From positions 124,001 through 188,000 of the forward strand of contig NW_020167525.1 in NCBI RefSeq assembly GCF_001641265.1: DNA of 64,000 nucleotides, in the 5' to 3' direction. Positions 31,306-41,498 of this stretch are shown piece after piece (the first letter of the stretch is position 1; every line of letters begins with the position of its first letter). The notes beneath the pieces are model-generated. The model was not told where the DNA came from. It was given only the letters and a program-made list of their open reading frames with translations, and did not search any database. The translations under genes and the position numbers were made by a program. The stretch is from Pseudogymnoascus destructans. Taxonomy: Eukaryota; Ascomycota; Leotiomycetes; Thelebolales; Thelebolaceae.

Positions 31306-31871
31306 TGTAACGCTGACTTCTAAACGATAGAAGACACAGAGGTTCTCTTGCGTAAAGGTTTACTTATCAGAGGAGGCAGGGGATCAGACACAAAGGCTTC
31401 AAGTAACACGTTACTAGTATATAACAAATACTGTATTGAGTTGAGCACGAAGCTCCTATCTAAGGAAATACTATCTACTTATATAGTGGCGTCGTGCCTA
31501 GTGGACTCCTGGGAACTCACTCGAGTCCTCGGAGTCCTGGACTCTTAGGATTCTTCTCATCATCCTGCGAGTCCATCACGTGCCTAGTGGACTCCTGGGA
31601 ACTCACTCGAGTCCTCGGAGTCCTGGACTCTTAGGATTCTTCTCATCATCCTGCGAGTCCGTCACGTGCCTAGTGGACTCCTGGGAACTCACTCGAGTCC
31701 TCGGAGTCCTGGACTCTTAGGACTCTTCTCATCATCCTGCGAGTCCATCACGTGATACTTTCGGAACTACTATTCCCCGCTGCCCCTCCAGGTACCAGGG
31801 CCGGTCTCATGCGACCTCCCTCCTTCCTGTCCTGTAGTTGGCCAGCCTTCTTGTTCCGTCGTAACAGTGGG
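31301..31871 (+). mobile_element. Solo LTR of the Copia-2 family, TSD GTGGG
   Basis: The LTR 31306-31866 begins TGTAACGCTGACTTCTAAACG and ends TCGTAACA. It is flanked by GTGGG at 31301-31305 and 31867-31871. It shares its first 190 bp with copies at 48079, 52208 and 62518 but has a different middle made of tandem repeats. Confidence 0.85.
31494..31751. repeat. Tandem repeat, 3 x 86 bp inside the LTR
   Basis: Three almost identical 86-bp units starting GTGCCTAGTGGACTCCTGGG and ending GCGAGTCCATCAC (the second copy has GTCAC). Each is rich in GGACTC/GAGTCC. They replace the GGATAGTT-rich middle of the other family members. Confidence 0.93.
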
Positions 31872-32189
31872 GGGATGGAAGCGGTAAGGTATATAAGATA
31901 ACAGGGGTAATGGGAAGGGGGGAGTTTGGATTGTAACGTAGGGGGTATGTTTATATAATGCCAAATATGAGTTTGTGTCTATCAGGCCAGTATTTCTAGC
32001 ACGGCTTACACAACGCAAAGGGCAATAGAGAGACCAAGCGTCCTCGGTTGAAATTTCGCGAACATCTCAGCCGCTAGGATCTCTTGTGTCCGCCTTAGTC
32101 TATAACATAGGAGATTATAGTAGCTCCACGTATCTCTATCTTGGCGATTAGGTAAGACTCCCCCACCTCTCATATTCCCCAGCTAACAG
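31872..32189. other. No gene seen
   Basis: About 320 bp between the solo LTR and the CBM35 gene fragment with no recognisable content. Confidence 0.4.
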
Positions 32190-32588
32190 GACAGTGGGAC
32201 TCCAACTCCCTCTGGGAAAGCCGATACATCTGGCTGCCAATGGATATCAACGACAAAAAGAAGACGCTCGACATTGTTTGGCACGACGTCTATGATCTCG
32301 ACGTGTAAGCTTCCCACCCCCTTAAACGATCCTGCTAACCGCCATAGCAAATCCGGAGAATACAAGGCCATCAAAGGAAAAGAATACCGCGGAATCAACG
32401 CAAAGACAACCGGCAAAGCCTTCAAGCAGGAAGCAGTAAGTCTCCCACCCCCCTCCAAAAGAACACTAATTTCCAGAACCTTGCAAGCGACAATGTCATC
32501 CGTACGGGCATCTCCGGAAACGACAGCACCGTCACCTTCGAAGGGATTGAAGCAACAGGAAAGCCGCAATGGGTCTCCTTCTACCCCC
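32190..32588 (+). pseudogene. C-terminal fragment of a GH43/CBM35-type enzyme
   Basis: Three exon pieces on the plus strand: SLWESRYIWLPMDINDKKKT and LDIVWHDVYDLD, an intron with GTGTAA..GCTAAC..CATAG (about 32303-32346), SGEYKAIKGKEYRGINAKTT, a second intron (GTAAGT..TTCCAG, about 32434-32476), then NLASDNVIRTGISGNDSTVT and GKPQWVSFY. The last part resembles the carbohydrate-binding module CBM35 as found behind GH43 exo-galactanase-like catalytic domains. The catalytic domain is absent upstream, and similarity ends abruptly at about 32588. It is a remnant of a secreted plant-polysaccharide-degrading enzyme. Family naming is from motif memory. Confidence 0.5.
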
Positions 32589-32821
32589 TCCACCGTTCGA
32601 ATTATAGACCGTCGTTGACATCCGTCTCGATATATTATAAACGAAATCGGCCTTTGCGAATTATAGAATCATAATTCTCGTCTCAGTATGATAACCAAGT
32701 TATAAGGCGAGGACCGGACTTTACGGAACCTCCCGTGATACAGGTTTCACCACCAACCAATCACACACGACCTCGGGCACAACGGGCTAGATATATACTT
32801 CGTACATTATACTACAAACAC
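32589..32821. other. Former 3' flank of GUF1
   Basis: No gene is seen. Before the pogo insertion this DNA was directly downstream of the GUF1 stop codon. Confidence 0.5.
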
Positions 32822-34703
32822 TAACGTAAGTCGTGGCGTAACGCGGGGGATGGCGTAACGCGGTGGAAATTTGAAGAGAACACAACAAATCTGTAAATTT
32901 AACTACAATCAACGATAATACATGATCCACCATCACTCTTAGATTGTTTCCCTGCTTCTTCCTCAATATACTCGTCAATTTCAATGTCTGAGGAGGCGTT
33001 CTTATCCTTTGTTTTGCGCTTTTTCTTACTTGGGTTATGTGTCGCCTTTTCCGCCTCCATCACCGCATCACACAACTCTTGCGTAGAAACATGAAAGTGA
33101 CCCTTCAGAATAACCCTTTTCCCCTTCGTACGTACCGTACGTTGCTTTATAACTGATCGCAGGTTGTTGGCATCGAGTTGGTGGACAATGCTGCGTGCTC
33201 GAAGTTGCTCTGACGCAACTGTGAGTTTTTGGATGTACGTCCGCACTGGTGTTGACAGCACCCCACCACTATTAATCGTAGTTGTAAGAAGCGCATTTGC
33301 AGAGCGTAAGGTCATCCCATCTGGGGGGGAGCTGTTGATAAAGACTCGGTCAAAAATATCATACTGATGTGGTGTTTTTGGTCGGTCAGCCTCGACTGAT
33401 GGTTCAGCATTGAGCAGCGTACGCAATGCTCGCTGGGGATTAAAAGGAAACAAGCCAGCGCCACGGTATGCTGACTCAATGTTCTGATGGTTGCATACAT
33501 CAAGCCGTGCCTGGATGTATGCCTCCATCCATTCATACTTCTGTATGCGCGCAAGTTGCGCTTGGTTGAGTGGGGACAGCGCTGCTGTCAGACGCTTTTT
33601 TAGCGGGCCGAATATCGCAACATCCAGTGGTTGTAGTAAGTGCGATGTATGAGGGGGAAGTATCAGTAATACAATATGGTTCTGCATGCAATGCGCAATG
33701 AAACTCCCGCTAATGTGTGAGTCGTGGCCATCACATATAAGAAGCCGGTGCTGACCATCTGCTTTTGTACGTGTTGTTGGCTCGAAGATGCGTTTTAACC
33801 ACTCCAACCCATGAAGGTTGCTTGTCCAGCCTTTTGTATTCGCAGAGAAGAACCACTGGTCGATGACTGCGGGCGGAATCCATGATTGGAGAACGTTCTT
33901 GCCCTTAAAGATCCCGAGGGGTGGGAGGATGGTTCCATCTGCGCAGATGCATTCGACCATCGAAACCCATTCCTGACGGCCAGGATGCGCTTGATGCTTC
34001 GTACGAAGCGTTGAATCAAGTATAATTCGAGTAGATTCCATTGTCCCAATCGAAAATCCGGATTCATCCATGTTATATGTGTTCTCTTGCGTGATTCCAA
34101 ACTCTTGAACCACCTTGGTGTATGCGTTAAACCATGCCGTAAGCACTGGTTTTGTTGCACCGTCCATGCGTACAGTTTCGATCCGTCGCCCAATAGCGAC
34201 CTGTAGATGGGGATGTCGTTGTATGAATTGTGGTACCCAGTCGCGACCGAGGGAAAATCGTGGTTGGGGTAGAAGTAAGTTTGGCGTCGCGTCGTCAAAA
34301 TTGAGTGACCGGTGCGACCGGAGTTCTTCAGCTATTTCCTTCAACAACCGATGCCCTGGAGAATAGCCGCTGATTGTTAGGTTTTTAATCCACTTTAGAA
34401 GTATCTGTTCTTGCGCGCCTGATAAATTCTGCTGTTTCTGGCGGGCTTGGGAGCGTGTCAAACCTCCATTGACGCGTCGCGTCACTGAACTCTTCGGCAG
34501 CCCCAGCACTTTCTCAGCGTGATATGCACTCTTATACTTCTTAGATTGGACGTCTAATACTGCCTGGGCTATTAAAGTTTCACGCTCAGCAACACCCAGG
34601 CTTTTACAGCGAACCATTGTTGAGTTATTCACAGTTATCAGAAGTCGGCGGGGTGAATTCCCCGCGTTACGCCATCCCCCGCGTTACGCCACGACTTACG
34701 TTA
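32822..34703 (-). mobile_element. Intact pogo/Fot1-type transposon in the GUF1 stop codon, TSD TA
   Basis: The element is 32824-34701. Inverted ends of about 40 bp start ACGTAAGTCGTGGCGTAACG, and each contains the sub-repeat GGCGTAACGCGG twice. TA dinucleotides flank it (32822-32823 and 34702-34703), as for Tc1/mariner/pogo elements. It carries one uninterrupted transposase ORF and looks autonomous. The right TA is part of the GUF1 termination codon. Confidence 0.95.
32899..34632 (-). CDS. Fot1/pogo-family transposase, intact
   Basis: 577 residues. The N-terminal psq-type helix-turn-helix (AYHAEKVLGLPKSSVTRRVN) is followed by a CENP-B/Tc5-type HTH (ISGYSPGHRLLKEIAEELRS, then FIQRHPHLQVAIGRRIETVR). 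The DDE_1 catalytic domain follows: first Asp in TYNMDESGFSIG, second in HRLLICDGHDSHISG, third in LLQPLDVAIFGPLKKRL. A Lys-rich C-terminal tail (KKKRKTKDKN) is a likely nuclear signal. Start choice: MNNSTMVRCKSLGVAERETL lies 69 bp inside the right end; the second Met (MVRCK) is possible. It lies on the same strand as GUF1, immediately downstream, so GUF1 read-through transcripts would include it. Confidence 0.93.
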   Translation of the reverse strand: MNNSTMVRCKSLGVAERETLIAQAVLDVQSKKYKSAYHAEKVLGLPKSSVTRRVNGGLTRSQARQKQQNLSGAQEQILLKWIKNLTISGYSPGHRLLKEIAEELRSHRSLNFDDATPNLLLPQPRFSLGRDWVPQFIQRHPHLQVAIGRRIETVRMDGATKPVLTAWFNAYTKVVQEFGITQENTYNMDESGFSIGTMESTRIILDSTLRTKHQAHPGRQEWVSMVECICADGTILPPLGIFKGKNVLQSWIPPAVIDQWFFSANTKGWTSNLHGLEWLKRIFEPTTRTKADGQHRLLICDGHDSHISGSFIAHCMQNHIVLLILPPHTSHLLQPLDVAIFGPLKKRLTAALSPLNQAQLARIQKYEWMEAYIQARLDVCNHQNIESAYRGAGLFPFNPQRALRTLLNAEPSVEADRPKTPHQYDIFDRVFINSSPPDGMTLRSANALLTTTINSGGVLSTPVRTYIQKLTVASEQLRARSIVHQLDANNLRSVIKQRTVRTKGKRVILKGHFHVSTQELCDAVMEAEKATHNPSKKKRKTKDKNASSDIEIDEYIEEEAGKQSKSDGGSCIIVDCS

Positions 34704-36668
34704 CTTGGCCAAGAACTTCTGGAAAGCCTCCTGCTGAATCGTGATATTCCCCACCGCCTTCAGCTTCTTCCTCCCCTCCTTCTGCTTCTCCAACAGCTTC
34801 TTCCGCCGCGAAATATCACTCGCATGCAGTTTCGCCAGCACATCCTTTCGGAACGGCTTGATCGTCTCTCGCGCCACAATCCTCCTCCCTGCCATCGCCT
34901 GGATGATCACCTCGTACATCTGGCGATCCACATGCTCCTTGAACTTCTTCACCCACTGCCTGCCGACCCTATCCACCTGTGACGTGTGCACCACCCGCGA
35001 GACGGCATCCACCGGCTCCTTGTTCACCAAAAGCTGCATCTTGACAATCTGACTCCTCCTCCACCCAGCATCCTCATAGTCGAGAGAGGCATATCCCCGC
35101 GTCGCTCCTTTAAGCTTTCCGAAGAAGTCGTCAACAAGCTGCGCTAGCGGGATGAGATATTTCAGAATAACCTGTGTCGATGTAAAGAAGTTCAAACTCT
35201 GCTGTATCCCCCGATTGACTTCGCAAAGCTCAATAACCTTGCCAAGGTACTCCTCAGGCATTGTAATGGTCGCCTCCAGGTATGGTTCCTGCAGCTCCGC
35301 GACCTTCGAAGAACCCTCGTCGCCATCAGGAAACAATGCCGGATTTTGGATGATGGTTTCCTTGCCAGTATTCCAGATAACCTTGAATGGCACCGTCGGC
35401 GGAGTGATGATGAGACTCGCTCCGTGCTCCTGCCTCAGTCGATCCTCAAACACGGAACAGTGAAGCGTTCCCAAAAACCCAAGACGCCACCCTGCGCCAA
35501 GTGCTTCAGACGACTCCTTTTGTAGCGTCACACTCCTGTCATTGAGGACAATTTGGTTGATACTGTCCTCGAGATGGCCATGCTCTCCCTGATCAACGGG
35601 AAATGCTGCAACAAAAACCATCGACTTCGGCTCTTCAAAGCCTGGATACGGTTCCACCAAACGTTCAGATCCGACCGTCGTAAACGTATCACCCACCTTG
35701 GCGTCTTTGCTCTGCTTCATGCCAGGATTAAAGTAGATATACCCCACCTGACCCGCGCGAAGCGACTTCTGCGGCGTCTCCAGTGGATGCATGATCCCAA
35801 CCTCTCCAACAATATACTTGAGCTCAGTCGCAAACGACACAACGTGATCCCCAGCTTTGATTGTGCCGTCGAATATTCGGACGAGTAGAATAACACCCTT
35901 GTAATTATCGTACCAAGAGTCTACAAGAAGCAGCCGCAATGGCTTCAGGTGATCCCCAACAGGCGCCGGGATTCGTTCGATGACCTTTGGCAGGATTTCC
36001 TCGACGTTAAGCCCGGTCTTGGCGGAGATGAGAACCGTATTTTCCGGCTTCAGTTCAAACATGCTCTCGAGCTGCTCAAGGGCCCTCGGGGGGTCGGCAG
36101 AGGGCAGGTCGATCTTGTTCACAACGGGGACGAGTGTCAGGCCTTGGGAAAAGGCGAGATAAAAGTTTGCGACAGTCTGCGCCTGCACGCCCTGACTGGC
36201 ATCCACGAGGAGCAAAGCCCCTCCACAGCTCGCATATGACCTGGTGACCTCTGCGCGAAAGTCGACGTGGCCTGGCGTGTCGACGAGATGAAGTAGATAG
36301 TCCTCGCCCTTGTAATTATACAACATGCTACATGTCTGCGCCTTGACAGTAATCCCCCTCTCCCTCTCGACGTCGAGCTTGTCTAGAATCTGCTTGTTGC
36401 CTCCCTTCTCGATCGTGCCGGTAAGCTCCAAGAGCCGGTCGCTGAGCGTGCTCTTGCCATGGTCGACATGCGCCACGATACAAAAATTGCGGAACCGTTC
36501 GAGGGGTATCGCATCGATTCGCCGTTCCAAGTCGGTCTTGGGCTTCGGAGGGGGCGCCGCCCACCGTGCTATGGATGTCGTAAATGTGCGATTGAAGGCC
36601 AGGCGGGTGCCATCGCGACTACGCGGTGAGCTAATGAGCCTGATGAAAGGGCGGAGACATCGCCGCAT
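34701..36668 (-). CDS. GUF1: GUF1, mitochondrial elongation factor 4 (LepA-type GTPase)
   Basis: 655 residues in one exon. An N-terminal Arg/Ser-rich presequence (to about residue 45) fits mitochondrial import. The GTPase domain has G1 AHVDHGKS (66-73), G2 RGITVKAQT (about 104), G3 DTPGHVD (130) and G4 NKID (184). EF-G-like domains II, III and V follow, with the LepA-specific C-terminal domain (GYASLDYEDAGWRRSQIVKM ... MAGRRIVARETIKPFRKDVL). LepA/EF4 proteins back-translocate or remodel stalled ribosomes; in mitochondria GUF1 supports translation fidelity (family knowledge). The terminal TAA is built from the pogo target TA plus the first base of the transposon; the pre-insertion codon would have been TAG. 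The protein sequence is therefore unchanged while the 3' UTR is entirely transposon DNA. Divergent from MAD2 with 123 bp between. Confidence 0.96.
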   Translation of the reverse strand: MRRCLRPFIRLISSPRSRDGTRLAFNRTFTTSIARWAAPPPKPKTDLERRIDAIPLERFRNFCIVAHVDHGKSTLSDRLLELTGTIEKGGNKQILDKLDVERERGITVKAQTCSMLYNYKGEDYLLHLVDTPGHVDFRAEVTRSYASCGGALLLVDASQGVQAQTVANFYLAFSQGLTLVPVVNKIDLPSADPPRALEQLESMFELKPENTVLISAKTGLNVEEILPKVIERIPAPVGDHLKPLRLLLVDSWYDNYKGVILLVRIFDGTIKAGDHVVSFATELKYIVGEVGIMHPLETPQKSLRAGQVGYIYFNPGMKQSKDAKVGDTFTTVGSERLVEPYPGFEEPKSMVFVAAFPVDQGEHGHLEDSINQIVLNDRSVTLQKESSEALGAGWRLGFLGTLHCSVFEDRLRQEHGASLIITPPTVPFKVIWNTGKETIIQNPALFPDGDEGSSKVAELQEPYLEATITMPEEYLGKVIELCEVNRGIQQSLNFFTSTQVILKYLIPLAQLVDDFFGKLKGATRGYASLDYEDAGWRRSQIVKMQLLVNKEPVDAVSRVVHTSQVDRVGRQWVKKFKEHVDRQMYEVIIQAMAGRRIVARETIKPFRKDVLAKLHASDISRRKKLLEKQKEGRKKLKAVGNITIQQEAFQKFLAK

Positions 36669-36791
36669 TAAGGGCTGCTGGTAACGAGATTTGTGCTTTT
36701 GTCATGCTAGTCCCTTGGGCGGTCGTCTCGAATAATTCTCGACCCTGCCGCGGTAGTTATTCCGCGCCGGCCCGACGTTCCCGCGGCAACG
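36669..36791. promoter_or_regulatory. Bidirectional GUF1/MAD2 promoter region
   Basis: Only 123 bp separate the divergent start codons, so both promoters must overlap here or extend into the transcribed parts. No TATA box is evident; the stretch is GC-rich. Confidence 0.5.
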
Positions 36792-37606
36792 ATGACATAT
36801 ACACTCTCGCAAACCAAACGGAACATCAAGGAAACGGGCATCATGTCTGAAGCAAAGGATAAATCCAAGGTGCACAAGCTCAAGCTGAAAGGCTCGTCGA
36901 GGCTGGTCGCCGAGTTTTTCCAATACTCGATCAACACAATCCTGTTCCAGAGAGGCGTCTACCCCGCCGAAGACTTCAGCGCGTAAATACAACCCCCTCA
37001 CCACGATGGACACTGCTAACTCATCACAGAGTCAAGAAATATGGCCTCAACATGCTGGTCTCCTCGGATGACCAAGTCAAAGCGTACATCAAAAAGATTA
37101 TGTCGCAGCTCGACAAATGGATGGTCGGAGGCAAGATCTCCAAGTTGGTTGTCGTGATTACGAGCAAGGACACTGGCGAGCATATGGAGCGCTGGCAATT
37201 TGACGTCCAAATCTTCAACAAGAAGAAGTCATCGTCATCATCTAAGAAGGCAGCCGACCAAGAGAACGCCGTGCCCGAGTAAGCATCCACAAGCCATAAA
37301 CGGGAACAGAAGCTAACGAGAGACAGAGGATCTGAGCCCGCTGCGGAAAAGACGGAGAAGGAGATTCAAGACGAGATACAATCCATCTTCCGGCAGATTA
37401 CGGCCTCGGTTACCTTCCTACCGCAACTCGAAGGAGACTGCACCTTCAACGTGCTTGTCTACGCAGACGCCGACTCCGAGGTGCCAATGGAATGGGGTGA
37501 CAGCGACGCGAAGGAGATTAAGAATGCCGAGAAGGTGCAGTTGAGGAGCTTTAGCACGAGCAATCACAAGGTCGATACTCTGGTCAGCTACAGGCTCGCT
37601 GAGTGA
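36792..37606 (+). CDS. MAD2: MAD2, spindle checkpoint HORMA protein
   Basis: Three exons (36792-36982, 37030-37278, 37327-37606) with GTAAAT/GTAAGC donors and CAG acceptors give 239 residues. The HORMA fold is recognised by LKGSSRLVAEFFQYSINTIL, FQRGVYPAEDF, YGLNMLVSSDDQVKAYIKKI and the C-terminal safety-belt region (FSTSNHKVDTLVSYRLAE). Mad2 binds Mad1 and Cdc20 at unattached kinetochores and blocks the anaphase-promoting complex (family knowledge). A Ser/Lys-rich insertion (KKKSSSSSKKAADQENAVPE) in the middle is longer than in yeast. A second in-frame Met at residue 18 (MSEAKDK) could also be the start. Confidence 0.95.
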
Positions 37607-38039
37607 GTGGGAAGGATTTCGGTTGATTTGGAGGTTCGGAAGGATATATCAGGAGTCAGGCGTTTCTAAGGGAAGGGCCAGGGGTGTCTAGGTCCTGATG
37701 GGCAGTTATTGTACTAGATGGGTGAAGCATCATATATGCTGTGCACCCAGACATGGGGGGTGTAATATCACACTACATGCCTCAATTGCAAACATAACTC
37801 ATTTAATTCTAAACCTATTTTTTGCCTAACCCCGTCTAGATTGCCCCATAGCAACTCTTGCTAAGAAATGCATCCACTAACACCGAGCGCCCATGTTGAA
37901 GTATGCCACACCACGCTATCTACGCCCGTTAAGGTGCGTGACCAATATACACAACGTTAGATTCCAAAGGAACATGGAAACTATCTTGAATGATGGAAAT
38001 TGTTGAAGGATTTGTTGAAAGATTGTACCCCTGCGTACT
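37607..38039. other. Convergent intergenic region MAD2 / C1-THF synthase
   Basis: This region contains the 3' ends of two convergent genes. No further ORF, tRNA or repeat is recognised. Confidence 0.5.
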
Positions 38040-41000
38040 CTAGAAGAGACCGTCAATCTCGCCAGTCTCCGTGTCGATGTCGACGTTAATATAACCCGGA
38101 GCTGTTGGCAGGCCAGGGATAGTCTGGATATCAGCGGCGAGGGCATACAAGTACCCAGCACCAACTGCCAGCCTGACATCGCGGATGGGCACGGTGAACC
38201 CGGTTGGGGCACCCTTCAGCTCGGGGTCGTGAGACAGCGAGTACTGAGTCTTGGCAATACAGATGGGCAGGTTTCCGAAGCCCTGCTTCGTGTATGTGTC
38301 AACCTTTTGTTGAGCGAGCTCGCTGAACTCGACCTTGTCGGCGCCGTACATCTTCTTGCAGATGGCCTCCATGCGCTCTTGGACGGTTCCCTCGGTCGTG
38401 TACAAAAGCTTGAAGTCCTTCTCCTTCTCAGAAGCAGCAATGACACCCTTAGCAAGGTCAACGGCACCAGCTCCACCCTCAGCCCAGTGGTTGGCGGGGA
38501 TGGCATCCTCGGCACCAGCAGCGATGGCCTCCTCGCGGATAACCTGGACCTCGGCCTCGGTGTCGGTCTCGAACTTGTTAATGGCGACAACGACTGGTAC
38601 ACCGTATTGCTTCGCGTTCTCAATGTGCTTCTTGAGGTTGACGCAACCCTTGCGCAGGATATCGACGTTCTCCTCTGTGTATACCTTGTCAAGGGCGGCA
38701 CCTGGGGCGATTGGTGGCCCACCACCGTGCACCTTCAGTGCGCGGACAGTGGCGACGATGACAACGACATCGGGAACAAGGCCAGAAGATCTGCACTTGA
38801 TGTTGAAGAAGCGCTCACCACCCATGGTGAAGTCAAAGCCAGCCTCGGTGATGACGAAACCAGCCTTTGCGTTATGGTCCTCGTCAGCCTCGGTACCGGC
38901 AAGCTTCAGGGCGAGCTTGTCGGCCAGGACAGACGAGGCACCAATGGAGATGTTGGCGAATGGGCCGGCGTGGACAAAGACCGGTGTGCCCTCCAGAGTC
39001 TGCATGAGGTTGGGCTTGATGGCATCCTTCATTAGGGCAGCCAGGGCTCCACCAGCACCCAGGTCATCGGCAGTGACTGGCTCGCCGCTCCTCGACGTAC
39101 CAATAACCATTCTGCCGAGGCGTTCCCTCATATCAGCAAGACTGTTGCTGAGGGCAAGGATGGCCATACACTCCGAGGCCACCGAGATATCAAAGCCGGT
39201 CTTGCGGGTCTGGCCTCTCTCGGTCGCCGCAGTTCCGACAGTGATGCCTCTAAGATGTCTGTCGTTGACATCGAGGACACGTCTCCAGGTGATGGTAGCA
39301 GGATCGATATCCAGGCGAGCAAAGCGAGTAATCTCCTCTGGGGTGAGATCATCCGGGTTGGTCTTGTCGATGCCGAGCTTCTTGAGGCGGCGGTGCCAGA
39401 TGGGCTGGAACTCGCGCTTGCCCTTCTTCACTGGGACGAGACGCTTGTAGAGTCCGCCATCCTTCTGGGTGTTCTCGTGGAACATTCTCGTTTCGATGGC
39501 AGCGGCCAACAAGTTGTTCGCGGCGGTAACGGCGTGGATGTCGCCAGTCAAGTGAAGGTTGAACTCATCCATGGGGATGACCTGGGAGTAGCCTCCACCA
39601 GCGGCACCACCCTTGATACCAAAGGTTGGGCCTTGGGATGGTTGCCTGACGTTGGCAAAGGCGATATGACCAAGGTGGGCACCGAGCGCCTGCGTTACGC
39701 CCATGGTTGTCGTGGACTTGCCCTCACCAAGAGGAGTTGGCGTGATACCAGTAACGACAACGTAGCGGCCATTGCGGCGATGTTCGAGGCGCTTCAACAG
39801 GGACAGGTCGACCTTGGCCTTGTACGCTCCGTATGGCTCAAGCTCTCCACCAAGGATGCCGACGTCAGCCGCGACACGGGTGATCTGCTTGGGGTGCTGC
39901 GCCCTCGAGATGGCGATATCAGATGGGACTGGAGTGCGGAGTTTGAGAGGGAGTGGCAAGATACGGCGGGCCCTCTCGCGCGCAAAGGAGGAAGTCGCCG
40001 CGTCAACGACGTTCTGCAGCAACATGGCGACGGTCATGGGACCGACTCCACCGGGGACGGGGGTGATGTGCGAGGCGACCTCGACGGCGGCATTGTAGTC
40101 GACATCTCCCACCAATCTCTGGCCCGACTTCTTGGTCTCATCGGGGATGAAGTTGGTGCCGACGTCAATCACGATGGCGCCTGGCTTGATCCACTCGCCC
40201 TTGACAAAGTGGGCCTTGCCAATGGCAGAGACAAGAACATCGGCCTCCTTGACGTAGCTCTCGATGTTTTGGGTCGCGCTGTGGCAGACAGTGACGGTCG
40301 CATCAGCATCCTTGAGGAGGTAGCTGACTGGGCTGCCAACGATGTCGCTGCGTCCTAGGACAACAGCTTTCTTTCCCTTGAGATCCACACCGGTCGACTC
40401 CAGAAGCTTCATGACACCCTTTGGCGTACACGGGGTGAAGAGCGGGACACCGCCACGCTTGGCTAGCTCGCCAATGTTGATTGCGCCGAAGCCATCAACG
40501 TCCTTGTCGTTTGCTACGGAGGAGGTGACAGAGTACTCCGAGATGTGCTTTGGGACTGGCAGCTGAACGAGGATACCGTGGACGGTCGTGTCGTTGTTCA
40601 GGACATCGATTTGGTCGATGAGCTCGCCCTCAGTGGTCGACTCGGGGAAGTGAATGAGTTCACAGCTGATGCCGGCCTACGTGATAGTCAGTATGGTGGT
40701 ATTTTTCTGTCCTTGGCGGGGTCATACCTCTTCGGCAGCCTTCAGCTTCATCTTGACATAGGTGCTGGAGTCGGAGCGGTCGCCCACTATTCACACAAAG
40801 GTCAGCTCAGATTCCCTTATCGCCCTGGATCGTCGTGTCACACCTTGGATGATCTTCAGCGAGGGGTGGAATCGCGGGTTGGTCTTGAGCTGCTCGTCAA
40901 TCTGAGCGTGCAGCTTCTCACGGATCTCCTTGGCGATGGCATTGCCATCAATCTTGATGCCAACCATATCGACTGAAGAGGAGGAAAAGAGTCGTCGGGT

Positions 41001-41498
41001 GGGTTTGCTGGTGATGAAGCTCAGGTTTAGGGAGAGAGGAGGGTTAGATGAGGATGAGGACGAGGACGAGGACGAGTAGCGCAGGGATGCAGCCCTTGGT
41101 AGGATCGGCTGGGCAGTGATGAATCCGAGACCGGTGCGGAGAGGGGTAACAGCTCGCAAGGCTGAGGGGGGGAGGAAGGGAGCCACGGCGACCAGCTGAG
41201 GAGGGTGAGACGGGTGATGAGGAGGGGTAATGGGGATAATGCTGGCAGAACTGACACGGGCGCGTACGACCAGAAACAGTAGGAGGAGGCGCTGGATAAT
41301 CACAGAAGAAATAACTTTTGTGGCAGCCTCGCGGCCTGAGACTGGTCGACCTCGGTCGTCCAAGTGGTTGCAGCTGCTGTCGTGCCTGTGAAAGTGTCGC
41401 GGGTGTCCAAGTCCGTCGCGCAGCCATGGTGAAAGCCCCTCAATACCAAGGCACCAAGTAACGTGACTGGCTTGACAGAGTATATGTTGAACTAGCAA
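38040..41498 (-). CDS. ADE3: C1-tetrahydrofolate synthase (trifunctional), possibly dual-targeted
   Basis: Exons 38040-40676, 40728-40786 and 40844 upward. Start MVGIKIDGNAIAKEI at 40967 gives a 939-residue cytosolic-type protein. N-terminal methylene-THF dehydrogenase/cyclohydrolase: catalytic Lys region SSTYVKMKLK, then VLGRSDIVGSPVSYLLKDAD and PVPGGVGPMTVAMLL. C-terminal 10-formyl-THF synthetase: ATP loop TPTPLGEGKSTT (about residue 373) and a conserved end GEIDGLF. It interconverts one-carbon folates for purine, thymidylate and formyl-Met-tRNA synthesis. The frame stays open upstream of 40967 to an ATG at 41498, and the added segment includes RAASLRYSSSS and KPTRRLFSSSSVD. That looks like a mitochondrial presequence, so alternative starts may give two isoforms. 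The 41498 start itself is doubtful; the true long form may start at a non-AUG codon or after an unseen intron. Confidence 0.93.

Noticed and set aside
38229..40358. Long plus-strand ORFs (268, 371 and 367 codons) opposite the C1-THF synthase gene
   Set aside because: They mirror a long GC-biased conserved exon and show no domain of their own. They are antisense shadows.
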